Source: CAWCGU01 sp963795195 (GTDB lineage: Bacteria > Actinomycetota > Thermoleophilia > Solirubrobacterales > 70-9). Taken from it: a DNA stretch of 64,000 bases. The translations under genes were made by a program, and so were the position numbers. Location of the stretch: NCBI GenBank assembly GCA_963795195.1, contig CAWCGU010000006.1:62001-126000 (forward strand). The letters run 5' to 3'. Each line of letters begins with the position of its first letter. The first letter of the stretch is position 1. Shown here piece by piece: positions 41,632 through 50,107 of this stretch. The notes beneath the pieces were generated by a model, which ran no database searches, had not been told where the DNA came from, and saw only the letters and a list, made by a program, of their open reading frames with translations.

Positions 41632-42036
41632 TCAGCGGTCTCGCAGGCGCACAACGAGCCGCAGGCCTGACCAGGTCTCGTCGATCGCGCAGACCTTGTT
41701 GTCAACCATGCCGTGCGCCAGTCCCACCTCTCTGGCTACGTCCTCGGTCATGTCGGTTGGGACGCCGGAAGCCCGCTTGGGCCAGGCGATCCAGAGGCCT
41801 CCGTTGGGCTCGAGCGCCTGCGCCAGCGCCTCGTAGCGAGATTCGAGCCTGGAACGCTTGACGAAGAAGGCGACGATCACGTCGAGCGGACCGCGTACCC
41901 GGCTGCGCACCTGCACACCCTCCGGAAGCCCTCCTAGAACCGCTGCAAAATCTTCCGGCGCATCGGCGAAGGCGACGCGGGCGCCCTCCTTGATTCCGAG
42001 CTTGCGAGGCAGCGGAGTTCCCGAATAGCCGGCCAC
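41632..42036 (-). CDS. DUF3052 family protein
   Basis: About 134 residues from the GTG at 42036. It reads AGYSGTPLPRKLGIKEGARV, then DVIVAFFVKRSRLESRYEAL, NGGLWIAWPKRASGVPTDMT and VDNKVCAIDETWSGLRLVVR, the conserved blocks of DUF3052, a short actinobacterial family of unknown function. A GTG at 42054 would add six residues and would place it back-to-back with the neighbouring start. TATTCC, a partial -10, lies 8 nt before 42036. Confidence 0.8.
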   Translation of the reverse strand: MAGYSGTPLPRKLGIKEGARVAFADAPEDFAAVLGGLPEGVQVRSRVRGPLDVIVAFFVKRSRLESRYEALAQALEPNGGLWIAWPKRASGVPTDMTEDVAREVGLAHGMVDNKVCAIDETWSGLRLVVRLRDR

Positions 42037-42064
42037 GGCCGAGAGGAATATCACGTGATCTCAA

Positions 42065-42070
42065 TATCCT
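42065..42070 (+). promoter_or_regulatory. -10 element of the PRC-barrel-like gene
   Basis: TATCCT, ending 8 nt before the ATG at 42079, which supports that start over the GTG at 42055. Confidence 0.4.
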
Positions 42071-42078
42071 TGCTTGCG

Positions 42079-42417
42079 ATGCCGATCGACGAAGGTCACG
42101 CGATCCACTACGCCGCGGTTTCCCGCGGCACTCCCGTCTATTCCTCGGACGAGGTCCAGGTCGGCACCGTTGACGAGGTGCTCGACAACTACCGCGAGCA
42201 CATTCTCGACGGCATCGTGATCGAGACGATGGACGGTGAGGTCCGATTCGTGGACGCGCCGGAGGTCGCCCGCACGGCCGAGAAGGCCGTCACGCTCGCC
42301 ATCGACGCCAAGGCCGCGGCGGCGCTTCCTGCCCCCGAAAAGGCACCGCCTCAATTCTCGCCGCGCCGCGGCGGGCGCCTCTCGCGGATGTTCGGCGGCG
42401 GCTGGAAGAAGCACTAG
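42079..42417 (+). CDS. PRC-barrel-like small protein
   Basis: A 112-residue protein. The central part, GTPVYSSDEVQVGTVDEVLD and DGIVIETMDGEVRFVDAPEV, resembles a PRC-barrel/DUF2171 domain: a small beta-barrel found in stress and RNA-processing proteins. The tail is basic and Gly/Arg-rich (RRGGRLSRMFGGGWKKH). Its function is unknown. I chose ATG 42079 because of the -10 element; GTG 42055 is possible. It is divergent from the DUF3052 gene with at most 42 bp between them. Confidence 0.6.
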   Translation: MPIDEGHAIHYAAVSRGTPVYSSDEVQVGTVDEVLDNYREHILDGIVIETMDGEVRFVDAPEVARTAEKAVTLAIDAKAAAALPAPEKAPPQFSPRRGGRLSRMFGGGWKKH

Positions 42418-42576
42418 GCCCCTGACCGCGTCCCTCAACCGGGGGACCCACAACTGGGGGAGGCCGGTCACACCAAACTAGAGCCGTTCGGAGGATTGTC
42501 CGCGGGTCCCAGCTGATCGAGACTGCGCTGCGTCAGTAGTCAACGGGCCACACGGCCCTTCAGGAGGGATCGAACA

Positions 42577-43320
42577 ATGGAAAGCAAATCACGCAGGCGC
42601 GTCTCAAGCGCCCACGTACTGGCCGCCGTGGCCATCTTCATGGCGATCGGCGGAAGCGCATATGCCGCAAAGAAGATCGGGCCAAAGCAGCTGAAGGCCA
42701 ACGCCGTCACCACCAAGAAGATCAAGGACGGCGCTGTCAAGACGAACAAGATCGCCAACAACGCCGCCACGGGCGCCAAGGTCGACGAGTCGTCGCTCAG
42801 CCAGGTGCCCTCAGCCGCCGCGGCGGACACGGCGACCAACGCAACCAATGCGACAAACGCGACGAATGCAACCACGGCGGCCAATGCGACGCAGTTCGAC
42901 GGGCGTTCGGTAGCGCAGATCCGCGGCACGCAGATCGGCAAGAGCGTTGGTACTCCCTCGGGTCTCGATGACACCAATTTCGGACTGGTCGGCACACTCG
43001 ACGGCAACCTGCTGACGGAGCAGGCCCCGATTCCGGCAGGTGGAGCAACCGTCACGGCGATCGCCGCCGTCACAATCGACAACACCGTCGCCGCGATCCG
43101 CGCAGCGCAGTGCCGCCTCGAGGACGACGGGGGCCCGATCAGCCAGACCATGAGTGTCAACTTCCAGACGGCCGGCTTCTTGGCCATGACGGTGGTCGCC
43201 ACGAAGAGCTACGCGTCGGGTGCGCCGAACATCGGCGTCTACTGCCGCGGGTCCGACAACGACGGTGACGTCGAGTTCCATTCAGGCAACCTGGCGCTGA
43301 CGGTGGCGCCGACCGGCTAG
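42577..43320 (+). CDS. Secreted protein with AT-N repeats
   Basis: A 247-residue exported protein. The signal peptide is SAHVLAAVAIFMAIGGSAYA followed by AKKIGPKQLKANAVTT. Next come IKDGAVKTNKIANNAATGAK and a degenerate TNA repeat (near residues 85-105), then a beta-rich C-terminal domain with GNLLTEQAPIPAGGATVTAI and a single CxnC pair. Proteins of this plan are numerous in Thermoleophilia and related Actinobacteria; their role is unknown, perhaps cell surface. AGGAGGG lies 8 nt before the ATG, one of the best ribosome binding sites in the window. A strong terminator follows. Confidence 0.72.
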   Translation: MESKSRRRVSSAHVLAAVAIFMAIGGSAYAAKKIGPKQLKANAVTTKKIKDGAVKTNKIANNAATGAKVDESSLSQVPSAAAADTATNATNATNATNATTAANATQFDGRSVAQIRGTQIGKSVGTPSGLDDTNFGLVGTLDGNLLTEQAPIPAGGATVTAIAAVTIDNTVAAIRAAQCRLEDDGGPISQTMSVNFQTAGFLAMTVVATKSYASGAPNIGVYCRGSDNDGDVEFHSGNLALTVAPTG

Positions 43321-43351
43321 CACGGTCGCTCAGACCATATGGATGGACCGT

Positions 43352-43381
43352 GGGCGGCTCGCAAGGACACGCGAGCCGCCC
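43352..43381 (+). terminator. Strong hairpin terminator
   Basis: GGGCGGCTCGC-8 nt-GCGAGCCGCCC, an 11-bp perfect stem, 31 bp after the secreted-protein stop. It is followed by CGGCGGTCTTTG with a short T run. Confidence 0.75.
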
Positions 43382-43476
43382 GGCGGTCTTTGACGGCAAC
43401 AAACCGAAATGCAACAGAGTCCAGACAGCCGCCCACCAGATGACAGCGCCCATCCGCTGATCACCTTCGCCTCGGC

Positions 43477-43482
43477 TACATT
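43477..43482 (+). promoter_or_regulatory. -10 element of the NarL-type regulator operon
   Basis: TACATT, ending 10 nt before the GTG at 43493, which supports the shorter start. Confidence 0.4.
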
Positions 43483-43492
43483 GGCGGGCAAG

Positions 43493-44143
43493 GTGGCTCG
43501 AACGCGAGAAGGACGCATCTCGGTCTACGTGGCCGACGATCATCCGATCTACCGCGAGGGACTCGTCGAGGCGGTCAAACGGCGCCCGGACCTCGAGTTC
43601 ATCGGCGAGGCCTCCGATGGGCGCACCGCGCTCGAGGAGATTCAATCGCTGAAGCCCGAGGTCGCCGTTCTGGACTTGATGATGCCCGAGCTGACGGGGT
43701 TCGAGGTTCTGCACGCGATCCAGCGTGAGGCCCTCGACACCCGCGTCGTCGTCCTCTCGGCGGCCTCAGACAGCGAGGCCGTCTTCAAGGCGGTCGCCGA
43801 GGGCGCCGTCGCCTACATCCCCAAGGAAGCGGACCGCGAGCGCGTCTGTGACGCAATCGCGGCGGCCGCAAGGGGAGAGGTGGTGCTCTCACCCGAGATT
43901 CAGGCGGGTCTCGCCAGTGAGATCCGTACCCGTGGCAAGGAGGAGAGGGTGGCGCTCAGCCCCCGTGAGCAGGAAGTGCTGAAGCTGACCGCCGAGGGCC
44001 TCTCCGCACCGGAAATCGGTTTCCAGCTCCACGTCAGCGCAGCGACCGTCAAAACCCACATGCAGCGAGCCTATGAGAAGCTCGGCGTGTCCGACCGCGC
44101 CGCGGCGGTCGCCGAAGCGATGCGGCAGGGCATCCTGGAATGA
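43493..44143 (+). CDS. NarL/FixJ-family response regulator
   Basis: A 216-residue regulator from GTG 43493. The receiver begins ISVYVADDHPIYREGLVEAV; the phosphoacceptor is in VAVLDLMMPELTGFEVL and the conserved Lys in VAYIPKEADRERV. The C-terminal LuxR-type helix-turn-helix reads LSPREQEVLKLTAEGLSAPE and VSAATVKTHMQRAYEKLGV. An ATG at 43409 would add 28 residues with no similarity to the family. The sensor kinase gene starts 4 bp after the stop. Confidence 0.9.
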   Translation: MARTREGRISVYVADDHPIYREGLVEAVKRRPDLEFIGEASDGRTALEEIQSLKPEVAVLDLMMPELTGFEVLHAIQREALDTRVVVLSAASDSEAVFKAVAEGAVAYIPKEADRERVCDAIAAAARGEVVLSPEIQAGLASEIRTRGKEERVALSPREQEVLKLTAEGLSAPEIGFQLHVSAATVKTHMQRAYEKLGVSDRAAAVAEAMRQGILE

Positions 44144-44147
44144 CCCG

Positions 44148-45344
44148 GTGAACCCGAGGACCTACGAGCAGCGTGAGCTCGTCTACCTCGCTGTCTGCCG
44201 CGTCCTCGCCGTCGTTCTCTTCTTCTGCCTTCTGGCGATCGAGGGCGGGGAATCTGACACCGCGGTCCTCGTCGTCGGCGGCGTCGCGACGCTCTACACC
44301 GCAACGACGCTGCTGATCGCGGCGACCTCGTGGTGGGAGCGGATCGACGCTCGCTGGCTGATCCCGCTCGACCTGATGATGATCGGCGCGGCGGTTGCGG
44401 CCAGCGGCGGACCGGACTCCGCCGTCCGCGTTGTCTTCTTTGCATGGGCGATCGCGATGGCACTGCTCTATCCGCCCAAGACGGTCCTCGCCTGCGCGTT
44501 CGCCGCGATGGTTGTGTTCACGTTGTTTGCGATCCCGTTCCTCGACGACACTGGCGTGGCCGGCGACGAGGACGTGAAAGGCCTGGGCCAGGCCTTGCTT
44601 TCACTGGCGTGGATCGGGCTTGTCACCTTCTTCACCGCGGATGCCTTCCAGCGGCGCAGCGAGCGCATCCAGAGCCTTTCCGACGCTCGCCAGCACTTGC
44701 TCTCGGAAACGCTCAACGCCGAGGAGCGCGCCCGTAGGAGGCTCTCGCAGTCCCTTCACGACGACGCGCTGCAAGTATTGCTCGCCGCCGGCCAGGACCT
44801 CGACGCCGGAATGCGCGGAGACCGGTCGATGCTGGAGCGCGGCCGGGAAGAGATCCGCCTCGCCGTCCACAAGCTCCGCGAGACCGTTCGCGGATTGCAT
44901 CCGGCGGCACTCGAACACGGGGGCCTCGCCAGCGCCATTGACAGCGCCGTCGAGCGGGCAGCGCAGCGCGGCGGATTCAGCGCCGACGTCCGCCTCGACT
45001 CGAAGGCATCCGGCGTCAGCGACGCCCTGCTGATCTCGATCGCGGGCGAGCTGGCGACCAACACAGCCAAGCACGCTGAAGCGGACAAGCTGACGGTTAT
45101 GTTGACCCGAGGCGAGGACGAAGTCGTGCTCGAGGTGGCAGACGACGGCCGCGGGATGACGCCGGCACTGCGCGAATCCGCGCTTGCCGAAGGCCACATC
45201 GGTCTGGCCTCCTGCAGGGAGCGGGTCGAAGCCGCGGGCGGTCAGTTTTCGATCGATTCAGCCCTGGGAGCGGGAACCCACGTGCTGGTCAGGCTTCCGG
45301 CGGCCGCTTCGAGCAACGGGGCGAGGGCGGGTGACGGGCCCTGA
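44148..45344 (+). CDS. Sensor histidine kinase, NarL-partner type (HisKA_3)
   Basis: A 398-residue membrane kinase from GTG 44148. The first half holds about five to six hydrophobic helices (for example LAVCRVLAVVLFFCLLAIEG and FFAWAIAMALLYPPKTVLA), so sensing is probably in the membrane. The phospho-His is in RRRLSQSLHDDALQVLLAAG, typical of HisKA_3, followed by LHPAALEHGGLASAI and a HATPase with GELATNTAKHA, LEVADDGRGM and GHIGLASCRERVEAAGG. It pairs with the regulator 4 bp upstream. The signal is unknown. Confidence 0.9.
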   Translation: MNPRTYEQRELVYLAVCRVLAVVLFFCLLAIEGGESDTAVLVVGGVATLYTATTLLIAATSWWERIDARWLIPLDLMMIGAAVAASGGPDSAVRVVFFAWAIAMALLYPPKTVLACAFAAMVVFTLFAIPFLDDTGVAGDEDVKGLGQALLSLAWIGLVTFFTADAFQRRSERIQSLSDARQHLLSETLNAEERARRRLSQSLHDDALQVLLAAGQDLDAGMRGDRSMLERGREEIRLAVHKLRETVRGLHPAALEHGGLASAIDSAVERAAQRGGFSADVRLDSKASGVSDALLISIAGELATNTAKHAEADKLTVMLTRGEDEVVLEVADDGRGMTPALRESALAEGHIGLASCRERVEAAGGQFSIDSALGAGTHVLVRLPAAASSNGARAGDGP

Positions 45345-45411
45345 ACCTCGATTTTTCGTTCGAGGGGACATAACCGTTCTTATCGAGCGCAGCTCCCGAA
45401 ACTTGGCCCTC

Positions 45412-45430
45412 CAGGCGTGATCCACGCCTG
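45412..45430. terminator. Hairpin between convergent genes
   Basis: CAGGCGT-GATCC-ACGCCTG, a 7-bp perfect stem between the kinase (plus) and algH (minus) genes. A second, weaker stem CCTCGA...TCGAGG lies at 45346-45365 just after the kinase stop. Probably a bidirectional terminator. Confidence 0.5.
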
Positions 45431-45459
45431 AAACGCCCTCAGACGCCCCTCCATGCCTA

Positions 45460-46005
45460 TTAGTTCTGCGACGGATCGTCGGGCATCCGAGCAATCAGGC
45501 GGAACTGGCCGCCTTTTCGCTCCAAAACGGCGCTCCAAAGCTCCTCCGGGTCGTCCGGGAACAGCTCTGCCGGCAGGGGCGGCTCGATGATCCAGGAATC
45601 GAGCTCGATCTCGGCCTCGAGCTGCCCGGGCGCCCAGCCTGAGTAGCCGGCGTAGACGCGGCCTCTTCTGACGCTCTCTGAGAGCCCCTCCAGCTCTGTT
45701 TCGGCTCCTGCCAGGCCAACATCCGCGGTAACTATCCAAGCGGCGGCCTGAGGGTCCGAGAACTCGGCAAGCAGCACGATCGCGTCGGGCCGCACGGGCC
45801 CGCCGACGTATACCGGCTCGCCGCCGGCGATTTCCGCAAGTTCGGGGACGATTTCGCCAGCCGGCGCCTCAGACGGCCGATTGAGCACGATTCCCATCGC
45901 GCCTTCCTCGGAATGTTCGGTGATCAGCACGACGGTGCGCGCGAAATTCGGATCCACGAGCGCCGGTGTGGCGACCAACAGATTTCCGCGCAGCGAGTCC
46001 TCCAT
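45460..46005 (-). CDS. algH: YqgE/AlgH family protein (UPF0301)
   Basis: A 181-residue protein with the family hallmarks SLRGNLLVATPALVDPNFAR, TEHSEEGAMGIVLNRPSE, VYVGGPVRPDAIVLL and RVYAGYSGWAPGQLEAEIE. The fold is known from structures, but its molecular function is unclear; it has been linked to alginate and virulence regulation in pseudomonads. GGGGAG lies 9 nt before the ATG. It is convergent with the kinase gene and divergent from the thioredoxin gene. Confidence 0.9.
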   Translation of the reverse strand: MEDSLRGNLLVATPALVDPNFARTVVLITEHSEEGAMGIVLNRPSEAPAGEIVPELAEIAGGEPVYVGGPVRPDAIVLLAEFSDPQAAAWIVTADVGLAGAETELEGLSESVRRGRVYAGYSGWAPGQLEAEIELDSWIIEPPLPAELFPDDPEELWSAVLERKGGQFRLIARMPDDPSQN

Positions 46006-46064
46006 AGGCCCATTCTCCCCTGCCGTGTCTATCAGCCACCTAAGTTGACATAACGCGGCCCGGC

Positions 46065-46093
46065 TTGGGCCGGTCCCGGCACCTCTCTAACCT
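46065..46093 (+). promoter_or_regulatory. Promoter of the thioredoxin-ccdA operon
   Basis: TTGGGC (46065-46070), a 17-nt spacer and TAACCT (46088-46093), ending 10 nt before the TTG at 46104. A perfect TTGACA at 46045 has no -10 at the right distance. Confidence 0.55.
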
Positions 46094-46103
46094 TGGAATC
46101 CAC

Positions 46104-46859
46104 TTGGTCTTCGACGTCACAGAGCACGACTTCGAGCAGAGGGTCATCGAGCGCTCCCGCGAGCTGCCGGTTGTCGTCGACTTCTGGGCCGAGTGGTGCG
46201 GGCCCTGCCGCACCCTCACCCCCGCGCTTGAGGCCGCGGCCAACCGCCGCGAGGGCGCCGTCGAGCTCGCCAAACTCGATACCGATGCCAACCAGCAGCT
46301 CTCCGCCGCCTTCGAGATCCGCGGTATTCCCGCGGTCAAGGCCTTTCGCGACGGCAAGATCGTCGCCGAGTTCACCGGAGCGATCCCGCCCGCACAGGTC
46401 GAGGAGTTCTTCGACAAGCTCGTTCCCTCCGAGGCGGATGCGCTGGCCAAGGCCGACGACGAAGCGTCGCTTCGCCGCGCCCTGGAGATCGACCCGCGGC
46501 AGGCCGAAGCCGCGGGGAAGCTCGGGCGCCTGCTGATCGCGCGAGGCGACAACGAGGAAGCCGCCGGGCTGCTGGAGAGGTTCCCCGGAGATTTCATCGC
46601 CGAGGGCCTGGCGACAAGGGCTCAACTCTCCAGCGAGGGCGCTGGGTTGTCCGAGCTGCTGACGGCCGCCTTCTCGGCATACGACGGCGGCGACTTCGAG
46701 ACGGCGCTGGAGCGCCTCCAGGAAGCCCTCGAGGCCGAGGACGATCCGGAGCGACGCGACGCGACCCGCCGCCTGATGGTCGGCATCTTCACCGAACTCG
46801 GCGCGGACCACCCCCTGGCGCGCGAGCACCGCCGCCGGCTGGCCGCGACCCTGACCTAG
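46104..46859 (+). CDS. Thioredoxin-TPR co-chaperone (CnoX/YbbN-like)
   Basis: A 251-residue protein: a thioredoxin domain with VVVDFWAEWCGPCRTLTPAL (active site WCGPC) and GIPAVKAFRDGKIV (cis-Pro), then a helical TPR region (ALEIDPRQAEAAGKLGRLLI, FETALERLQEALEAE). In Escherichia coli the related CnoX protects oxidised client proteins and hands them to chaperones; there the CxxC is incomplete, whereas here both cysteines are present. I chose TTG 46104 because of the promoter. It is 15 bp upstream of ccdA, so a thiol-redox operon is likely. Confidence 0.85.
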   Translation: MVFDVTEHDFEQRVIERSRELPVVVDFWAEWCGPCRTLTPALEAAANRREGAVELAKLDTDANQQLSAAFEIRGIPAVKAFRDGKIVAEFTGAIPPAQVEEFFDKLVPSEADALAKADDEASLRRALEIDPRQAEAAGKLGRLLIARGDNEEAAGLLERFPGDFIAEGLATRAQLSSEGAGLSELLTAAFSAYDGGDFETALERLQEALEAEDDPERRDATRRLMVGIFTELGADHPLAREHRRRLAATLT

Positions 46860-46874
46860 TGGGCCGCTAGCCAG

Positions 46875-47600
46875 ATGGGCGATCCCGGGGGCGTCAGCGC
46901 CCTGACCGCGTTCGGCGCCGGCATCATCTCGTTTCTGTCTCCCTGCGTGCTGCCACTCGTCCCCGGCTACCTGGCCGCGGTGACCGGGGTCACGCCGGAC
47001 GAACTCGGAAATGCGGGCTGGCGCCGTGTGCTGCCCCCGGCGCTGCTTTTCTGCGCCAGCTTTTCGCTGCTCTTCATCATCGTGCTTGGCCTGCCGGCGA
47101 GCCTGCTCGGAGAGGCGCTGCGCGACCACCGCGACCTGCTCAACACGATCGGCGGAATCCTGATCATCGCGATGGGAATCCTCTTCATCGTCTCAAGCAG
47201 CGGCCGCTTCGCGCGCGAGTGGCGAATCGATGCGCTGATGGAACGGGCCGGCAAGGGCGGCCCGATCGTCGCGGGGGCGGCCTTCGCACTGGCCTGGACA
47301 CCGTGCATCGGACCGACGTTGAGCTCGATCCTGCTGCTGGCGAGCACCGAGGGCTCGGGCGACGGCGTCCTCCTGCTGGTCGTCTACTCGCTCGGCCTGG
47401 CGATCCCGTTCATCGGCGCCGCTGTCGCCTTCAATCGCGCCACCACCGCCTTCGATGCCGTCAAACGGCACTACGGGCTCGTGATCGGAATCGGGGGCGC
47501 GGTCCTGATCGCGATGGGAATCCTGATGCTGACCGGCGGCTTCACGACCCTCAACATCGAGGCCCAGAAGATCACGCGGGACCTTGGGCTGGACTTCTAG
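46875..47600 (+). CDS. ccdA: Cytochrome c biogenesis protein CcdA / DsbD-like thiol transporter
   Basis: A 241-residue membrane protein with six helices. The two functional cysteines lie in the expected motifs: ISFLSPCVLPLVPGYLAAV and ALAWTPCIGPTLSSILLL. CcdA carries electrons from cytoplasmic thioredoxin to extracytoplasmic thiol proteins, for example for haem attachment to cytochrome c. The thioredoxin gene just upstream is a plausible donor. No ResB/ResC or apocytochrome gene is nearby. The end overlaps the convergent small gene by 4 bp. Confidence 0.93.
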   Translation: MGDPGGVSALTAFGAGIISFLSPCVLPLVPGYLAAVTGVTPDELGNAGWRRVLPPALLFCASFSLLFIIVLGLPASLLGEALRDHRDLLNTIGGILIIAMGILFIVSSSGRFAREWRIDALMERAGKGGPIVAGAAFALAWTPCIGPTLSSILLLASTEGSGDGVLLLVVYSLGLAIPFIGAAVAFNRATTAFDAVKRHYGLVIGIGGAVLIAMGILMLTGGFTTLNIEAQKITRDLGLDF

Positions 47601-47908
47601 CTCGGCTCGTCCCGCTCACGCTCTCGAGGCGCTCCAACCTCAACGGGCTCTCCGATCTCGATCGGAATGCCCACCGCCTCCACCTCTTCCAGCTCCTCCC
47701 CGTCGCCGTCCTTCGAACAGACAATCCGGAAGCGGCCGGTGCCGATTTGAGGGTCGGGTACCACCGGGAGGCCGCGGATCGAGTCCCAGTCGAGGCGCTC
47801 GACCTCGTAGGGGTTCATCCGCACCTCGCTCGCCGGAAACGCGCAGGTGGCGTTGTGGTGGTCGATCGCCCTTGAGATCGCCTCGAGGTTCTTTGCGGTT
47901 GAGCTCAC
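47597..47908 (-). CDS. Hypothetical protein
   Basis: A 103-residue acidic protein from a GTG at 47908. The sequence includes LEAISRAIDHHNATCAFPAS, EVRMNPYEVERLDWDSIRGL and TGRFRIVCSKDGDGEELEEV. It has no signal peptide or membrane helix. I do not recognise a family. The reading frame is well kept and lies 21 bp after the protease gene in the same direction, so it may be the last gene of that unit. Confidence 0.55.
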   Translation of the reverse strand: MSSTAKNLEAISRAIDHHNATCAFPASEVRMNPYEVERLDWDSIRGLPVVPDPQIGTGRFRIVCSKDGDGEELEEVEAVGIPIEIGEPVEVGAPRERERDEPS

Positions 47909-47929
47909 GCCGCCCAGTCTGACGGAAGT

Positions 47930-49078
47930 TCAGCGCAATTTGACGGCGTGTGAGCGCCTGTCGCTGAAGCCCCCGTCGTTGCTGCCGTTGACCAGACAGG
48001 CGACCTTCTTGCCGCGCAGGCGTTGGTTTGGCCGGAAGAATTTGCCCGAGAAGACCGCCCGCGTGTAGTCGCCGCCCTTGACGATCACCCAAATGAGCCC
48101 GAACTTCACATCGACCCCGCTCCAGCGGCCCTTGTGACAGGCAAGGCCCCGGTTCGTACGAGTCACGAACGGGCGCCCGGTGTTGTACGGGGCGAATACG
48201 GGATCCGGCTCGAGGATGAAGTCCTTCTGCGTGCTGACCCGCGCGTAGAGGCCTGGAGAATCGCGGCGTGCGCAGCCCTTGCCGGAGCTGACGACGCCGG
48301 CCTGCAGCCAGCCGCCGGCGCCGTCGGAGACGATCAGCGGGCCACCGCTGTCACCTTGGCAGCTGTCCTTGCGGTCGCCCGCCGCGCAGATCTCGGTATT
48401 GAAGCGAACGTTCGGATAGACGTCCTTGCAGAGGGCCTCGTCCGTGACCGAGACATCGGCCTCGTAGAGGATGTTCGACTGCTCCGGGCTGCCGAAGGCA
48501 ATCGTGCCGTAGCCGAGCACCAGCGCCGGTGTTCCCGGCGCAGTCAGTGCCCCATCCTCGGGTCCGGCAAGCTCAACAGGGGCGGCGACCGTCACGGGAT
48601 CGGAGAGGCGCACCTGGGCGACGTCGTTGTAGATGTTGTATCCGCGGAAGGTGAAACCCGGCTTCTGCGCGACCCTGGCGACGTCGATGCGCTGCCCGTC
48701 GCGGTGGCTGAGGTCCCAGCGGCCGACGACCACGTCGAAGCTCGACGGCTTCGAACCCTGGACGCAGTGGCCCGCGGTCAAGATCAGCTTCGGCCTGATC
48801 AGCGAGGCGCCGCAGAAGTGGCCGTCCTCCGCCGGCTCGTCGGATTGGACGAGCGTGGCGACCCACGGGAACTCCCCCTGATCTGTGGGCTGGCCGTTGA
48901 CGATGTAGGGAACCCGATCGGGCTGCTGCGCCCCGGCGCCGGTCGCTCCCCAGACCAGCAGCGCAACCGCGATCAGCGTCGCCATCGCCAGCGCCGTGGC
49001 CAGACCGACCACAGACGCGCTCATCCCTGCCCGCAACCGCTGCTCCAAGACACTTCCTTTCAACCGTTTCCAGGACAT
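47930..49078 (-). CDS. Secreted trypsin-like serine protease (S1)
   Basis: A 382-residue protein. After a signal-anchor (LATALAMATLIAVALLVWGA) the mature part starts near YIVNGQPTDQGEFPWVATLV. The catalytic triad is visible: His in LILTAGHCVQG, Asp in NIYNDVAQVRLSD and Ser in SCQGDSGGPLIVSDG. The oxyanion and cysteine pattern is that of chymotrypsin-fold enzymes. A C-terminal extension of about 100 residues follows, ending in a basic region. ATG 49078 is the most likely start; ATG 49024 is possible. A strong terminator separates it from the RlpA-like gene. Confidence 0.85.
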   Translation of the reverse strand: MSWKRLKGSVLEQRLRAGMSASVVGLATALAMATLIAVALLVWGATGAGAQQPDRVPYIVNGQPTDQGEFPWVATLVQSDEPAEDGHFCGASLIRPKLILTAGHCVQGSKPSSFDVVVGRWDLSHRDGQRIDVARVAQKPGFTFRGYNIYNDVAQVRLSDPVTVAAPVELAGPEDGALTAPGTPALVLGYGTIAFGSPEQSNILYEADVSVTDEALCKDVYPNVRFNTEICAAGDRKDSCQGDSGGPLIVSDGAGGWLQAGVVSSGKGCARRDSPGLYARVSTQKDFILEPDPVFAPYNTGRPFVTRTNRGLACHKGRWSGVDVKFGLIWVIVKGGDYTRAVFSGKFFRPNQRLRGKKVACLVNGSNDGGFSDRRSHAVKLR

Positions 49079-49117
49079 CCCTGCTGAAAGCGTCCAGCAA
49101 GCAGGGTCACTATTACA

Positions 49118-49149
49118 CGTCGGGCCCGGCGAAAAAGCCGGGCCCGACG
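49118..49149 (-). terminator. Strong hairpin between RlpA-like and protease genes
   Basis: CGTCGGGCCCGGC-GAAAAA-GCCGGGCCCGACG, a perfect 13-bp stem with a 6-nt loop. It lies 48 bp after the RlpA-like stop. On the minus strand only a weak T stretch follows. Confidence 0.75.
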
Positions 49150-49197
49150 GTTGCATCCGGTTTGGCGTGCGCACTCGTGAGCGCCCGCCGCGGCGTC

Positions 49198-50097
49198 CTA
49201 CTTGGTGCTGAGCACCGTGCAGAGGTCGCTGCAGCCCAGGGCGTTCTTGGCCTCGGCCGTGAGGTCCCACTCGCGGCCGCTGATGAAGGGACCCCGGTCG
49301 ATCACGGTCACGGTCACGGTGTTGTTGCCGTGTCGCATCTTGACCCTGGTGCCACAAGGCAGCGTCCGGTGGGCGACACCCATCCCGGTCGCCGAGCCAC
49401 CGCAGGCGGTGGCACCGCCCCCGCCATACCACGAGGCGACGGCCGCGCGGTAGACGTTGAGGAGACCGGCCTTGTCTTTTGAGCCGCCGGCCAGGCGATC
49501 ACCCTTGGCGACGGCCGCGACCTTGTAGGTGCCGATGCCGTTGGGGTCGAAGTCGACCTTGAAACGGCCGGAGCCGTTGGTCCTGGTCGTGAACTCCTGT
49601 CTGCCGACGCTGACGACGACCTTGCGGTTCGGCGTCTGCGGAGCAACCCGTCCGTTGATCGTCGTGCCCTGGCCGGCCATGATGTGGCGGTCAGCCGGCG
49701 CGACGTCAACGGCAGAGCGAACGCGCACGCGGGTCGCACGGGTGTTCACGTCGCCGGGAGCGGCGGCGCGCCACAGACCCGTCTGGCGCGGCTCGATCTC
49801 GGCCCGAAAGCCGCCGGCGGGACCGAGCGCGACCTTGCGCTGCGGGCGCCAGCTGGATTCGCCGGCGGGCAGGAACTGGATCTGAGCCCGGTTGCCGTCG
49901 AAGTTCGGCACCTTGCCAATCAGGCGAACGGAGTCGCCGACGTCGACGCTGCCCTCCGAGGCGCGCATCTGGCCCTTCGGCGACGCGATCGCGTCTTCGA
50001 GGGTGATGCTGGTTGTCATTGCAAAAGCGGCGGTCGGCAGCAGAGAGAGCGCAGCCAGACGCCTACGGGTGACGCGTGAGCGTCCCAAGGGAATCAC
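49198..50097 (-). CDS. Secreted RlpA-like double-psi beta-barrel protein
   Basis: A 299-residue exported protein. The signal region is RRRLAALSLLPTAAFAMTTS; two beta-sandwich repeats follow (VDVGDSVRLIGKVPNFDGN and GTTINGRVAPQTPNRKVVVS). The C-terminal domain is a double-psi barrel: VASWYGGGGATACGGSATGM, GVAHRTLPCGTRVKMRHG and TVIDRGPFISGREWDLT, the RlpA/expansin pattern. Such domains bind or cleave peptidoglycan. It sits directly behind a c-di-AMP riboswitch, a common arrangement for wall hydrolases. The start is GTG 50097 with AAAGG only 3 nt upstream. Confidence 0.85.
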   Translation of the reverse strand: MIPLGRSRVTRRRLAALSLLPTAAFAMTTSITLEDAIASPKGQMRASEGSVDVGDSVRLIGKVPNFDGNRAQIQFLPAGESSWRPQRKVALGPAGGFRAEIEPRQTGLWRAAAPGDVNTRATRVRVRSAVDVAPADRHIMAGQGTTINGRVAPQTPNRKVVVSVGRQEFTTRTNGSGRFKVDFDPNGIGTYKVAAVAKGDRLAGGSKDKAGLLNVYRAAVASWYGGGGATACGGSATGMGVAHRTLPCGTRVKMRHGNNTVTVTVIDRGPFISGREWDLTAEAKNALGCSDLCTVLSTK

Positions 50098-50107
50098 TTG
50101 CCTTTCG

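Noticed and set aside
42820..42910. Short tandem repeats (gcaacc/gcgacg-like) as a possible CRISPR or minisatellite
   Set aside because: The units encode a degenerate TNA repeat within the secreted protein; no spacer-repeat structure exists.
46045..46050. Perfect TTGACA as the -35 of the thioredoxin operon
   Set aside because: No TANNNT lies 16-18 nt downstream; TTGGGC at 46065 has the correct 17-nt spacing to TAACCT.
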